Below, one piece after another: positions 23,590 through 32,960 of a stretch of 64,000 bases of DNA; positions within the stretch are counted from its first letter, which is position 1, and each line of letters opens with the position of its first letter. A program made the position numbers and the translations under genes. The DNA comes from Diabrotica undecimpunctata (taxonomy: Eukaryota > Arthropoda > Insecta > Coleoptera > Chrysomelidae), in assembly GCF_040954645.1 (NCBI RefSeq), contig NC_092809.1:69480141-69544140 (forward strand), given 5' to 3'. Under the pieces are notes generated by a model, which was given only the letters and a program-made list of their open reading frames with translations, was not told the DNA's origin and did no database searches.

Positions 23590-24275
23590 TCTAGAGCATG
23601 TTGCCATAATCTAATCTGGAGCGAATAAGAACTTTATAGATTCTTAATAAGATTTTTTCTTCGGCGTCCCATTGGTAGTGTGCTAGAGTTTTTAGAATGT
23701 TTATTCTGCTTAAACAGTTGCTTTTAGTGTTTTCATGTGATCTTTATGTAAGTAGTGTATCAAAATAACTCCTAAAAATTTGTGTTGGTCAAAATTGAGT
23801 GGAATTCCATTTAAGTAAAGGGAACTATACAAAACATTCTACTAAATTGGATAACTCTAGATTTGAATGGTAAAAATTGGAAACCAATACCTGTCGACCA
23901 ATTATAAATCCTATCTTATACGTTCTGAAGTAAAGAACATGTAGTTTTAGTAACTTATCCTTGACAAAATATAATAAGGTCGTCTGCATATATCACATAT
24001 TTTAATGGGAGAGAAACGAAGGAACCCATGGCAATGAGAAGAAACAAGGTAGTGCTCAGAACTGAGCATTGTCGTAGACCGTTTTGAAGAGTAAGTGATG
24101 CATTTTTTTTGTAGCAACTTTTAAGGATCGTTTAGTTACAAAATTACATATAAATTAGCTACAAAGCCTGACTGAGCATCATCTAGAAAATTATGCTGCT
24201 CCAGATGCCAAAGAAGACGTTTGTATATTATCTTCTCTAATAATTTACAATTCATATAAGTTAATAGGGATGCAT
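23590..24275 (-). pseudogene. Degenerate I/Jockey-like LINE reverse transcriptase fragment
   Basis: On the minus strand, frames switching, one reads CKLLEKIIYKRLLWHLEQHNFLDDAQSGF (about 24,260-24,140), LQNGLRQCSVLSTTLF, YVIYADDLIIFCQG (about 23,990) and NGIPLNFDQHKFLGV, then INILKTLAHYQWDAEEKILLRIYKVLIRSRLDYG (about 23,700-23,600). The order and spacing are those of the RT palm and thumb. Many stops and frameshifts: an old fragment, inverted relative to the LINE before it. Confidence 0.75.
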
Positions 24276-24469
24276 AGGGATAGTGATGCGCAACGTATAG
24301 CCTCTCCTATCCAAATGTCAACCTCACCTGCCCGCGTGATGATCTTGATTATGGTCATCCGGTGCATCCTGCTAGAAAACAAATGATGCTCTGACGTCCG
24401 AGTATAAGCATATCCGAGTATAAGCGGTATAAGCAATCCCCCACTTACTGACCAATGGCTAGTGCGGAT

Positions 24470-26671
24470 GAGTTGGTGAGTGGTAAGGCATTCTTTTGTT
24501 CAGGGGTTGAGAAATCGGCCCCGAGAGCAGATGAATTAACAAATTACGGTCAACGGCAAAAGAATGCAGAAGGCAAAGTGAATAACGACTCATAGAGCAG
24601 CCTCAGGAAAATCACCATAGAATTGGCACTGCAATTGCAAACTGTTACTAATCATGGAGAGCGGAGGCCAAGATTTGGCAGGAAAGGAGAAACATATTTA
24701 TACCACGAGGCCTCTCAGGTCGTAAACATGCGAAAACATAGTGAAGAAATTCTAAAAATAAAAAAATCTAATTTCAGAATGTGCACATGTAATGTTAGAA
24801 GTCTATTTGCGGTTAGGAAACTTGACAACGCAATTTAAGAAATAAAAGGAATGAAAATAGAGATACTAGGAATTAGCGAAATGAGATGGCCAGAGTTAGG
24901 ATCATGTAAAAAGGATGGAAGTGTATTATACTATTTCATTAACTGGCACAGAAGACCCGCATCACAAAAATGGTGTAGGTAAGTGATTAGTAACATCAAA
25001 ACTAAGTAAATATGTGACCAATTTCGTACCAGTCTCGGATAGAATAATATTACTCCAAATAAATACTCAACCATTTAAAACTAACATACTTCAAATGTAT
25101 GCCCCAACTGCAGATAGAAAATATGACGATAAAATCTCGAGAAGTTGTACAATCAGATCCAAGACATCTTACAGAAACTTAATAAACACGAAATTTTATA
25201 TAATGTACGCGACTTCAATGCAAACTTTGGGGAAGGTCGACTAGGTCAGACTGTAGGTCCTTATGGTCTAGGACAACCTAACGATCGAGGACAGAGATTG
25301 TATGAATTTTGTAAAGAAAACGATATGATCATTGCAAACACCTGATATAAACTACCCAAGCGACGACTATACACTTGGAAAGCCCCATTTGATGATGGCA
25401 ATAACCCTGAGTCCTCAAGAAATTAAATAGACCATATACTTGTTAGGGAGCGTTTCCTAAATGCCGTCCAAAAAGTCACTACATTTCCTGGGGCAGATAT
25501 TGGATCTGATCATCAACCACTTGTAGCAGATATTAAACTAAGGTTAAAACGAATTCAGCGACAAAACCCAAAAACAAATGTAATTAACTTTGACGATATA
25601 AACATAAAACATAACATTAAAAAAGAATTTAACAATAGAATAAAAAACATCAGAAAACAACTAGAAGATCCAGGAGAACTATAGAGTGAATTTAAAAACC
25701 AAGTTAATGAAATCTCCACAAACAATGAATATAGAAAAAACTTAATCAGGAAAAATAAAAGAAAAATGGATGATAGACGTATCTTGAAATTGATGGAACA
25801 ACGTCGACTGATAAAATCTAATCAAACAGAATATAGATACCTGCAGATAAGAATAAAAAATGAGATCAAATTAGCCAAAGAAAAATGGATGAGAGAAAGG
25901 TGCTACGAAATGGAGGATGTAATATCTAAACACGACTTATTTAATATGCACAAAAAACTAAAAGAAATGAGTAACATATTAAAAAAATGAGTTCCGTCTG
26001 TACACGTTGACAATAATAACAAAATTATTGTAAATGAGCACGAAATAAGAAAAGAATGGCAGCTGTATACATCAGAGTTGTTTGAAGATGACAGGAATAA
26101 TATTGACGAATTCTACCAAAACTGTACTGACGGCCCAAAAATTATGAAATGCGAGGTAGAACATGCTATAAATAATGCTAAAATTAGAAAAGCTTGTGGT
26201 CCAGATGATACACCAACTGAGTTGCTGAAACTAATAGAGGATGATAACATAAAAGTAGTAGTAAGACTTTTTAATTCAATATATAACACCGGAGTGATTC
26301 TCACAGATTGGCTCAACTCCATCTTTATCGCAATATCTAAAAAACACATTGCGAGAAAATGCTCAGAATATCGATTAATTAGCCTAATGAGCCACAATCT
26401 TAAAATTTTCCTAAGAATACTTCACAACAGGGAGGCACTCTTTGCGCTTAATCCTATTATAAAAATGCCGTGACCAAAGAAAAGATGTATTTGCATATTT
26501 CGTGGACTTTACGTAAAATTAATGCAAATACTGAAAAATATAGGAATAGATGAACTACACCGATGAAATCTCCATAAAACGAGGAGTCAGACAAGGTTGC
26601 ATTTTGTCGCCAACAAAATAAAAAAATGTATTTACACAAGTGATTAAGCCAATAGTTAATTTCAGAATCAT
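24470..26671 (+). pseudogene. RTE-like LINE with endonuclease and partial RT, broken
   Basis: A longer copy of the family seen at 12.7-14.3 kb. Apparent leader at 24,470-24,770, then the AP endonuclease: CTCNVRSLFAVRKLDNAI, IEILGISEMRW, FNANFGEGRLGQTVGPYGLG, SSRNIDHILV with one stop, and DIGSDHQPLVADI. A linker (DRRILKLMEQRR, KEMSNILKK) leads to the RT start ACGPDDTPTELLKL, LISLMSHNLKIFLRILHNR. About 25 codons are then deleted (joining HNR to EALFALN), and a second deletion precedes KRGVRQGCILSP (about 26,575-26,612). The catalytic YADD region and the C-terminus are missing. Numerous stops; a dead, internally deleted copy. Confidence 0.8.
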
Positions 26672-26915
26672 TCTCTCTCCTGATGCCAAACAATATGTAG
26701 CTTCGCCGTTTTTTAAAAATTTTAAACTGTTTGTCCGTGCGTCGCGTCGTGTAGTGTAATGTACAATTTTATGTTTATGACATTCTTAGCAGATTGTTGG
26801 ATATGCCAAATTTGACGAAATGCCCCTGAAGATGCTCTAGGAAGCGAAAGTACTTGGGCAAGATTTAACTAATAAACTGTGCTTGATTTCTACCTTTCAT
26901 TTGATCAAAGTTCAT
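26672..26915 (+). repeat. 231-bp dispersed repeat (copy 2)
   Basis: Matches 19,440-19,670 in the same orientation (ATGTAGCTTCGCC at 26,695, then TTTTAAACTGTTTGTCC, CCCCTGAAGATGCTCTAGG and TTTGATCAAAGTTC). It lies where the RTE-like LINE is cut off. No ORF. Confidence 0.75.
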
Positions 26916-27087
26916 TTCTTCTTTGAACGTCCTCTTTTTTTTTCTTCATTTCTTCCTCTTTCAGTATTGTTTTGCCATTTCGATTCTCTGGCATTCGTAA
27001 AATGTGACCAAGTCATCTGACTCTTTGGGCTCGTATTTTTGCCGTAATTGCTGGTTTTCCATTATCATCATCATTGGTGCTACAGCC

Positions 27088-27666
27088 CTATAAAAGAGCA
27101 TCGTCCTTTCCAAGTCTATTATGCCAGTCAGTTCTATCCATTGCCAACTGTTGCCAGTTTGCTGCGCCTGTTTGTCTACCATCCTCATCAACACCATCCC
27201 TCCATCTGAGTTTTGGCCTACCCCTACTTCTACTTCCCACAGGTTGTGACATAAGGATTCTTCTAGGAGGGTTGTTCTGCTGTGATCTTGGCAGATGTAC
27301 TGCCCATCTTAGTCTTCCCATTTTTATAAAGTCTTTACCACCAAATATATGTTTATATCTGTGATATATTTCGTAGTTGTACCTCCTTCTCCAAACACCA
27401 TTTTCACAGATGCCACCGAATATTCTTCTCAGGATCCTTCGTTCAAATATAAGCAGGAGATTTTTATCTGTCTTGGAAATGGTCTATGTCTCTGACCCAT
27501 ATGTCAACACTGGTTGTATAAGGGTTTTGTATATGGTTATTTTTGTTTTTTGGCTGAAGTTTTTGCTTCTCATATCTCTACTCAGTCCAAAATAACATCT
27601 GTTTGCTAGGATTATTCTTGGCTTGATTTCTTTCGTCATGACGTTCTCTTTGGTGATCAGGGAGCC
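27088..27666 (-). pseudogene. Older LINE, RT C-terminal half (3' part of a split element)
   Basis: Minus-strand reading begins LGSLITKENVMTKEIKPRI (27,666 downward), then KTLIQPVLTYGSET, RRILRRIFGGICENGVW, MGRLRWAVHLPR and RSRGRPKLRWRDGVDEDGR..NWQQLAMDRTDWHN, ending at about 27,090 before a GATGATGATAATGG-type tail. It is the direct continuation of the fragment that stops at FEVVDKFTYL near 32,010: a Jockey/CR1-like LINE (27,673-32,003) separates them at the codon for Leu-Gly. Stops show the element was already decaying. Confidence 0.8.
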
Positions 27667-27765
27667 TAAGTAGAGTAGAATAGAGTAGAGTAGAGTAAAT
27701 TTTTATTTGCATAAATTTTTAAACATAATTGAGCAAATAACGTCACATTATTCATTACAGATTAA

Positions 27766-27768
<3 letters not shown>

Positions 27769-27822
<54 letters not shown>
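27769..27822. repeat. (TA)n microsatellite
   Basis: About 54 bp of alternating TA in the 3' untranslated part of the Jockey/CR1-like LINE. Confidence 0.9.
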
Positions 27823-27824
<2 letters not shown>

Positions 27825-27871
27825 ACATTACACATTTAAAATATATTAACATTACAAATTAAATATGCTGA

Positions 27872-30700
27872 TCAAGGAGAAGGATAGGCCAGGTACTCCG
27901 CCACAGTGTAGGGCTCAATGTCAACTAGGTGTTGAAAAACCTTTCTTTTAAAAGCTCTATAGTGCGTTTCCTGTTGAATGTCAGATGGTAGACTATTATA
28001 AAATTTAACACACGCATACAAAGGACTTCTCTCTGTTATAGACAATCTGTGAAGTGGCAAATTCAAATTAAGGCTTCTTGTATTATATTCATGATTGGGA
28101 AGCAGGTGACAATACAAAGAAAAATTTTTAAAAAGGAACATAATACATTCAAATATATAGATGGCTGAGAAAGTGAGTATATTGAGTGATTTGAATCGGC
28201 CTCTACAGGATTCTCCTGCCTTCAATCCTAAGATCACACGGACTGCCTTTTTTTGGACTATAAAGACAGTTGAGCTATCTACTGCAGCACCCCAGAAGAT
28301 TACCCCATATCGCATAATAGAATAAAAGTTTGCATAATATACTGATAGTAAAATCCCCTGGTCTAGATAGCTCTTTAACACCCTTAATGAGTAGCAGGCT
28401 CTATTCAGTTTTTTTGTCGTATTTTGTATTTGTTCCCCCCAATTCAGATTCTGGTCAATATGAATACCAAGAAATTTAACTGATCTAGCAGGTTCTGTGT
28501 TTTGTGATAGGAAATTAATTGTATCTGGAAACTGCTCTCGTGACTGGCTGGTTCTAAAGTAGACAAAAACTGTCTTATCAGTATTAAGCAACAACCGATT
28601 TCCACGGAACCACTGTTCAGCCTTGCTTAGAATTTGCTCTGCCACTGTGAGGAGTGTTTCTAAAGTTTTTTCCCAGAAAAGCACATTTGAGTCATCAGCG
28701 AAATTTACAAGGTTTGAGGAACTACTAACCACCGCATTTGGAAGGTCGTTTATGTAGACCAAAAAGAGAGGGGGAAAAGGGGGGAAAGGCACCAGGACAC
28801 TCCCCTGTGGTATGCCTAATGTTAAATTGATAGGATCAGAGTAAACCTTACATCTCCTTTTCTCCAGGCATACCTTTTGCGACCTATCTGTGAGAAATGA
28901 TTTTATCCAGTTTAATGCCGGTCCCTGTATTCCATAAAGATGTAATTTTTGTAATAAAAGAACATGATCTAGGCTATCGAAAGCCTTAGATAGGTCCAAA
29001 AAAGCACCTAGTGTTTTCATCTTTGCCTCCAGTTTTTCTAAAATTTTTGATATAAAATCATAGGTAGCTGTCTCAATAGATCTCCCTGCGAGAAAACCAT
29101 GCTGTGAACTACTAAATAAGTTGTTTGTAGTGAAAAAGTTTTGTAATCTGAAATATATTGCTTTTTCGAATATTTTTGAGAATGATGGAAGAAGGCTTAT
29201 TGGTCTATAGTTCTCCATCTTAGTAACATCACCTTTTTTATGTAGTGGCTTCACAATTGCCAGTTTTAAACTTTGAGGAAATTTACCTTGCCTGAAAGAA
29301 GCATTAACTATAAAAGAAAGAGGAAGAGAAATCTCTGATGAAACATATTTAATTAAGTTGGTTGATATTTCATCATAACCAGAGCTATGCTTGTTTTTTA
29401 AGTTATTTATTATGTGACTTATTTCTTTCTCTGAAACAGGAGTTAAAAACATGCAATGATTAGTTTGTTCGATGTTAATTTGAAAATTTTTTACATGCTT
29501 TATTTTCTTTACAGCTTCTCGTGCTGAATTTGCCATAAATTGATTTATTTCGTTAGAAAGCACCTGAGGGTCACCCTCTAAACAGAAATTACCTTGATTT
29601 TTGGAATTACCCTTAATCTCTTTTAACAATTGCCAAGCCATTTTAGTTTTATTTTCGCTATTTTCAATTCGTTCTTTATAACAATTTTTTCGAGATTGAG
29701 TGAGTAAAGAATTGTATTTGCGTTTTTCTGTCCTGTAAATATCTTTATAATCAACATTATTGGTAGACAGTGTAAACAAAACATCAAGCCTAGATTTACA
29801 ATGTTTTATATCATCATTTTTAAAGTACTTTTGTGATTTTTTTTTATTTGCTGAATTTATCTCTTTGAGTGGAAAACATTGTATAAAAATTTTCTGAACT
29901 ATACTCATAAAAGCATCCCACTGATTATCTACATCTAATGTCTCAAAAACAGATACCCAGTCTACATTACCTAACATGAATTTAAAAAAATGTTTATTCT
30001 CCTTGCTAAATATTCGTTTTTTTATTATATTTGACTCAAACTCATTTAATTCAAATTTTACCTTTTGAGCAGTATGATCAGATGTATGAGGATTGAATAC
30101 AAGAGAATCAAATATGTCAAGATTTGTAAAAATATTATCTATACAGGATTTTTTGTTACCTTGTATGCGTGTATAGTCTTTGATGGAAGGTTTAATATTA
30201 AAGGAACTCAAAAACATTTTTAATGTGTCTGGCCACCTTGCACCCTCAAGCAACATATCTAAGTTAAAATCACCAGCCAGAAAAATGATGGAGTCCTTGT
30301 CAACAAAATCACAAAGTATTTGGTCCAATTTGTTTATTAAAACTTGTGGGTCTTCTGTTCGGTAGATGGATAGGATTACAATCTTCTTCTTATTAATTCG
30401 CACCTCTGCAGCGGAACACTCAAACACCGTTCTTTCTGATAAACTAGAAATATCTTCCCGGGCTTTTGCAATAAATGTGTCTTTAATGTATACCGCACTG
30501 CCACCATGCTCATGTGAACTGCTTCTACAATATGAAGAGATCAGTTTAAAATTCCGCACATTGTAGTCCCGCAGTTGTTCTTCTGTTTTCCAGTGCTCAG
30601 TTAAACAAAGAGCAAAGCATTCATCATGATCTTCTAGGATAAAATTAATGGCATCAATACTTGTTTTAATTGATTGCGTATTTAAGTGAATTACTGATAA
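27872..30700 (-). CDS. Jockey/CR1-like LINE ORF2: endonuclease-reverse transcriptase
   Basis: A continuous frame of about 940 codons. The endonuclease begins LSVIHLNTQSIKTSID (30,700), continues with LTEHWKTEEQLRDYN, AGDFNLDMLLEG, DYTRIQGNKKSCIDNIFTN and HTSDHTAQ. The RT follows: NKHSSGYDEI, NYRPISLLPSFSKIFEKAI, QHGFLAGRSI, AFLDLSKAFDSLDH (catalytic Asp), GIPQGSVL, NFADDSNVLF (catalytic Asp pair), VKFLGIHIDQNLNW, and the C-terminus MRYGVIFWG..YNTRSLNL. Between GSVL and LFLVYIND there is a Pro-rich extra segment (VPFPPFPP) where relatives have only two or three residues, caused by a G/A-rich expansion near 28,770-28,790. No ATG precedes the endonuclease and the 5' end overlaps the end of ORF1, so translation would need reinitiation or frameshifting. 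Biochemical activity cannot be judged. Confidence 0.85.
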   Translation of the reverse strand, partial: LSVIHLNTQSIKTSIDAINFILEDHDECFALCLTEHWKTEEQLRDYNVRNFKLISSYCRSSSHEHGGSAVYIKDTFIAKAREDISSLSERTVFECSAAEVRINKKKIVILSIYRTEDPQVLINKLDQILCDFVDKDSIIFLAGDFNLDMLLEGARWPDTLKMFLSSFNIKPSIKDYTRIQGNKKSCIDNIFTNLDIFDSLVFNPHTSDHTAQKVKFELNEFESNIIKKRIFSKENKHFFKFMLGNVDWVSVFETLDVDNQWDAFMSIVQKIFIQCFPLKEINSANKKKSQKYFKNDDIKHCKSRLDVLFTLSTNNVDYKDIYRTEKRKYNSLLTQSRKNCYKERIENSENKTKMAWQLLKEIKGNSKNQGNFCLEGDPQVLSNEINQFMANSAREAVKKIKHVKNFQINIEQTNHCMFLTPVSEKEISHIINNLKNKHSSGYDEISTNLIKYVSSEISLPLSFIVNASFRQGKFPQSLKLAIVKPLHKKGDVTKMENYRPISLLPSFSKIFEKAIYFRLQNFFTTNNLFSSSQHGFLAGRSIETATYDFISKILEKLEAKMKTLGAFLDLSKAFDSLDHVLLLQKLHLYGIQGPALNWIKSFLTDRSQKVCLEKRRCKVYSDPINLTLGIPQGSVLVPFPPFPPLFLVYINDLPNAVVSSSSNLVNFADDSNVLFWEKTLETLLTVAEQILSKAEQWFRGNRLLLNTDKTVFVYFRTSQSREQFPDTINFLSQNTEPARSVKFLGIHIDQNLNWGEQIQNTTKKLNRACYSLRVLKSYLDQGILLSVYYANFYSIMRYGVIFWGAAVDSSTVFIVQKKAVRVILGLKAGESCRGRFKSLNILTFSAIYIFECIMFLFKNFSLYCHLLPNHEYNTRSLNLNLPLHRLSITERSPLYACVKFYNSLPSDIQQETHYRAFKRKVFQHLVDIEPYTVAEYLAYPSP

Positions 30701-31988
30701 TTTCTTTTGGTGTGTGCCGTAGACTGTCTTTTGACACTGGGGTGCCTCTGTACATTCTGAAAATGGTTAAAAATTACACCATTCGGCCATAAGTCTTGCT
30801 GCATTAAATGAGATATTTTTGGTTCTGGAACAGTAATTTTAAATGAACTTTTGTACTTATCTGTCCTGGTTTTCATTTTTTCACAGATAACGTTTTCATC
30901 CAGTTTTCTTTCTTTTAGATAGTTAAGTATTTCCTGAGCTTTCGTTTTTGGATCGAAACCTGAGAGGCCTGCGTAGCGCAAGCGGTAGGATGCTTGACTC
31001 GCAAGCCGGTGGTCCGGGGTTCGAATCCCACCGCCGGCAAGAACATCTAGACATTTTAAAAATGTCTATAGGCCCCAGGTCGACTCAGCCTGAATAAAAA
31101 TGAGTACCTTGGGTAAAACCAGGGGTAATAATAGACGGTTGAAGCGTAGCACTGGCCATGTTACATTCCTTGTATACCGTAGGCCCTAGATATAGCAGAC
31201 TACCCTGCTATACTCCCAAAGCCGCGACAGCGGTATAAAACGGGAGACTATTATTATACCTGAGAGGAAAATCGCCATATGTTTTGTGGTCACACGCAGG
31301 ATACTTCCAGCATTCTCATTGGTTCCCTGGAGTGGATCTGGTCGTTCAATAAGTGTTGGACGAGTTGTTTTGTAAAAACCTCTTTTTTTTGGGTTTCCCA
31401 TTTATCATTTTCATCTTCAATCAGCGGACGGTTGATATTTTTAACAGGCGTCACGGGTGCAATTGAACTGCTTGATATTCTTGGTTTAGGTGGCAGCTCA
31501 GAAAAATCAACAGAACAAAGTGGCTGTTCTGTGACTACGTCAACTGAGTTTGTAGTCTCTTTCAAATCATTTTGTTCTTTTAAAATTAATGGATTGTTAT
31601 TGTTATTTTTAGTTTTTGCAGCATTTTTTACCTCCATGGAATTTTTTGTTAACTTTTTCTCTATGCTTTCTATTTTTTCCCATAGCAGCTTATTATTTTC
31701 CTCTAGGATTTGATTTTTACTTCTTAACTCACAAAGTAGTTCATTTAGCAGATAAATGATCGTATTTTCCATGCCATCCCCACTATTTAAGGTTATGTTA
31801 GAATCACAACAAATCACACGCGTTTCATCTAAAATTTGAAGTTTTCCGGCCCAATCCCGTGCTGTGCATGATTTATGGAAGGCTTTTCCACACTTTACAC
31901 ATATTATTGTGCTTATTCTCTTAGTTATGCAACAAGTAAACTTGGTTTTTTCACTCTCACTGTCACGATCATCCTTATCGGACGCCAT
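30691..31988 (-). pseudogene. LINE ORF1: PHD-like finger, coiled coil, FP-type C-terminal domain; split by a SINE
   Basis: Starts at ATG 31,986-31,988 (MASDKDDRDSESEK). The N-terminal Cys/His cluster (TCCITKRISTIICVKCGKAFHKSC) resembles the PHD-like finger of CR1/Jockey-group ORF1 proteins. Then comes a helical Glu/Lys-rich stretch (RSKNQILEENNKLLWEKIES). After a TGA at the codon that is TGG in the 39.2 kb copy, and a 290-bp SINE (30,968-31,257), the C-terminal part resumes: GFDPKTKAQEILNYLKERKL, KYKSSFKITVP, LMQQDLWPNGVIFNHF, the fold shared with FP-type nucleic-acid-binding proteins. It ends at 30,691, overlapping the upstream end of ORF2. Role in the family: binding element RNA in a ribonucleoprotein. 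Inactive in this copy. Confidence 0.8.
30968..31257 (+). mobile_element. tRNA-derived SINE (copy 1)
   Basis: Flanked by the 10-bp repeat ACCTGAGAGG (30,958-30,967 and 31,258-31,267). The head is tRNA-like with an A box (TAGCGCAAGCGGTAGG) and a B box (GGTTCGAATCC), the internal RNA polymerase III promoter. A unique body follows (CCAGGTCGACTCAGCCTGAA, GCGGTATAAAACGGGAGACT) and the tail is (ATT)n. It sits in the LINE ORF1; the 39.2 kb LINE copy lacks the insertion, giving a clean empty site. Confidence 0.93.
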
Positions 31989-32009
31989 GTTTTTTCTTTT
32001 TTTTAAGTA

Positions 32010-32420
32010 TGTAAATTTGTCCACCACTTCAAAGGTAGAATTATCAACCGTGAATTGGTGGCCGATGTTTCTGGCTCTATTGTTGGGTGTTAATGCCATT
32101 ATCTTAGTTTTATCTTTATTTACTTGCAGGGCCATATTTTTTGAGGCGTTTAACAAGGTGGTGTACATTTCTTCTAGCTTGCGTGTTGTGCGGGCAACTA
32201 GGTTAACATCATCTTCATAGCATGTGAAAAAATTTGGGATGATTTATTAAAAATGTTTCCTCTGTTGTCTATTTGGTCATCCCTGACCGCCTTTTCCAGA
32301 GCTATGTTGAAAAGGAGACACGTCAGCGCATCTCCCTGTCGCAGCCCAACATGTGTTTCAAATGCCTGTGATTGTTCGCCCTGTATTTCGACTTTGCAAA
32401 CAACTTTACGCAACAACTTT
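32010..32420 (-). pseudogene. Older LINE, RT palm (5' part of the split element)
   Basis: Minus-strand reading: EFHIPDKLIRLVKA (about 32,465, rearranged just upstream), KVEIQGEQSQAFETHVGLRQ, GDALTCLLFNIALEKAVRD, RGNIFNKSSQI, a frameshifted remnant of the YADD box (about 32,215), then TTLLNASKNMALQVNKDKTKIM and STFEVVDKFTYL, where it is cut by the Jockey/CR1-like LINE. It continues at 27,666. The order GLRQGDA - (Y)ADD - KTK - KFTYLG confirms one reverse transcriptase gene. Confidence 0.8.
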
Positions 32421-32890
32421 ACGCCTTAACCAATCTTATCAGTTTATCGGGAATGTGGAATTCATCCATGGCTGGTTTTCCATACGTCCTCATTATTTCT
32501 TTATTCGTTCGTCTTCTCCAAATATTCTCTGCTGTCTTTATTCCTACGAAGATTTTTCTGAGCACCTTTCTTTCCCAGATCTCTACTTTCTTTTCTTCCT
32601 GCTAGTTCATAATCCCCGTTTTACTGGCATACATACTATGGGTCTGATTACTGTCTCGTAGACTCGCAGTTTAGCTGTTATTGACATTGTTTTTTGCTTT
32701 CAGTGATGAATTTAGTGACCCTATTGCTCTAATGTCTTGTTAAATATTTTTATTAATTTTTGGCCTACCATGCTTTGCTGCATCCCTCACATGGCCTAAT
32801 TATTTGAATTTTCGCTCTGTTCTGCTTACCGTAGATTGCAAAATAGGTTCACGATCTAGGTACTTTCATAAAAAAATCGGCATACTTTTT
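32421..32890 (-). pseudogene. Rearranged LINE C-terminal debris
   Basis: Frames on the minus strand contain RVYETVIRPIV, WERKVLRKIFVGIKTAENIW and RRRTNKEIMRTYGKP (family C-terminal motifs), and before them a remnant of the K.QIIRPC...GRPK type. These C-terminal blocks lie upstream of palm blocks, so the order is not collinear with an intact LINE; this reflects a deletion, tandem copies or rearrangement. Confidence 0.6.
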
Positions 32891-32960
32891 GTTGAGTCCT
32901 CATCTTATTGCCAATATCAATCATCATTAACATTTCAATATTATCACTTTCGGACAACAG

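Larger units (their letters stand above)
27673..32003 (-). mobile_element. Near full-length Jockey/CR1-like LINE
   Basis: Bounded by the 6-bp direct repeat TAAGTA (27,667-27,672 and 32,004-32,009), which interrupts an older LINE exactly at ..FTYL/GSL... The minus-strand element has a 15-bp 5' leader before the ORF1 ATG (31,988), ORF1 with an N-terminal Cys/His finger, ORF2 with endonuclease and reverse transcriptase, a 3' region with a (TA)n microsatellite (about 27,769-27,822), and a TACTC-repeat tail. A SINE is inserted in ORF1. Related degenerate copies lie at 35.7-39.1 kb and 39.2-43.9 kb. Confidence 0.88.

Noticed and set aside
30961..31039. tRNA gene call at the SINE heads (also 54,234-54,305)
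   Set aside because: The tRNA-like part continues into a shared body and tail with target duplications, so it is a SINE promoter head, not a tRNA gene.
31279..31713. Plus-strand ORF of 144 codons with hydrophobic character
   Set aside because: Antisense of the LINE ORF1; hydrophobic runs are the complement of Lys/Asn-rich coding sequence.
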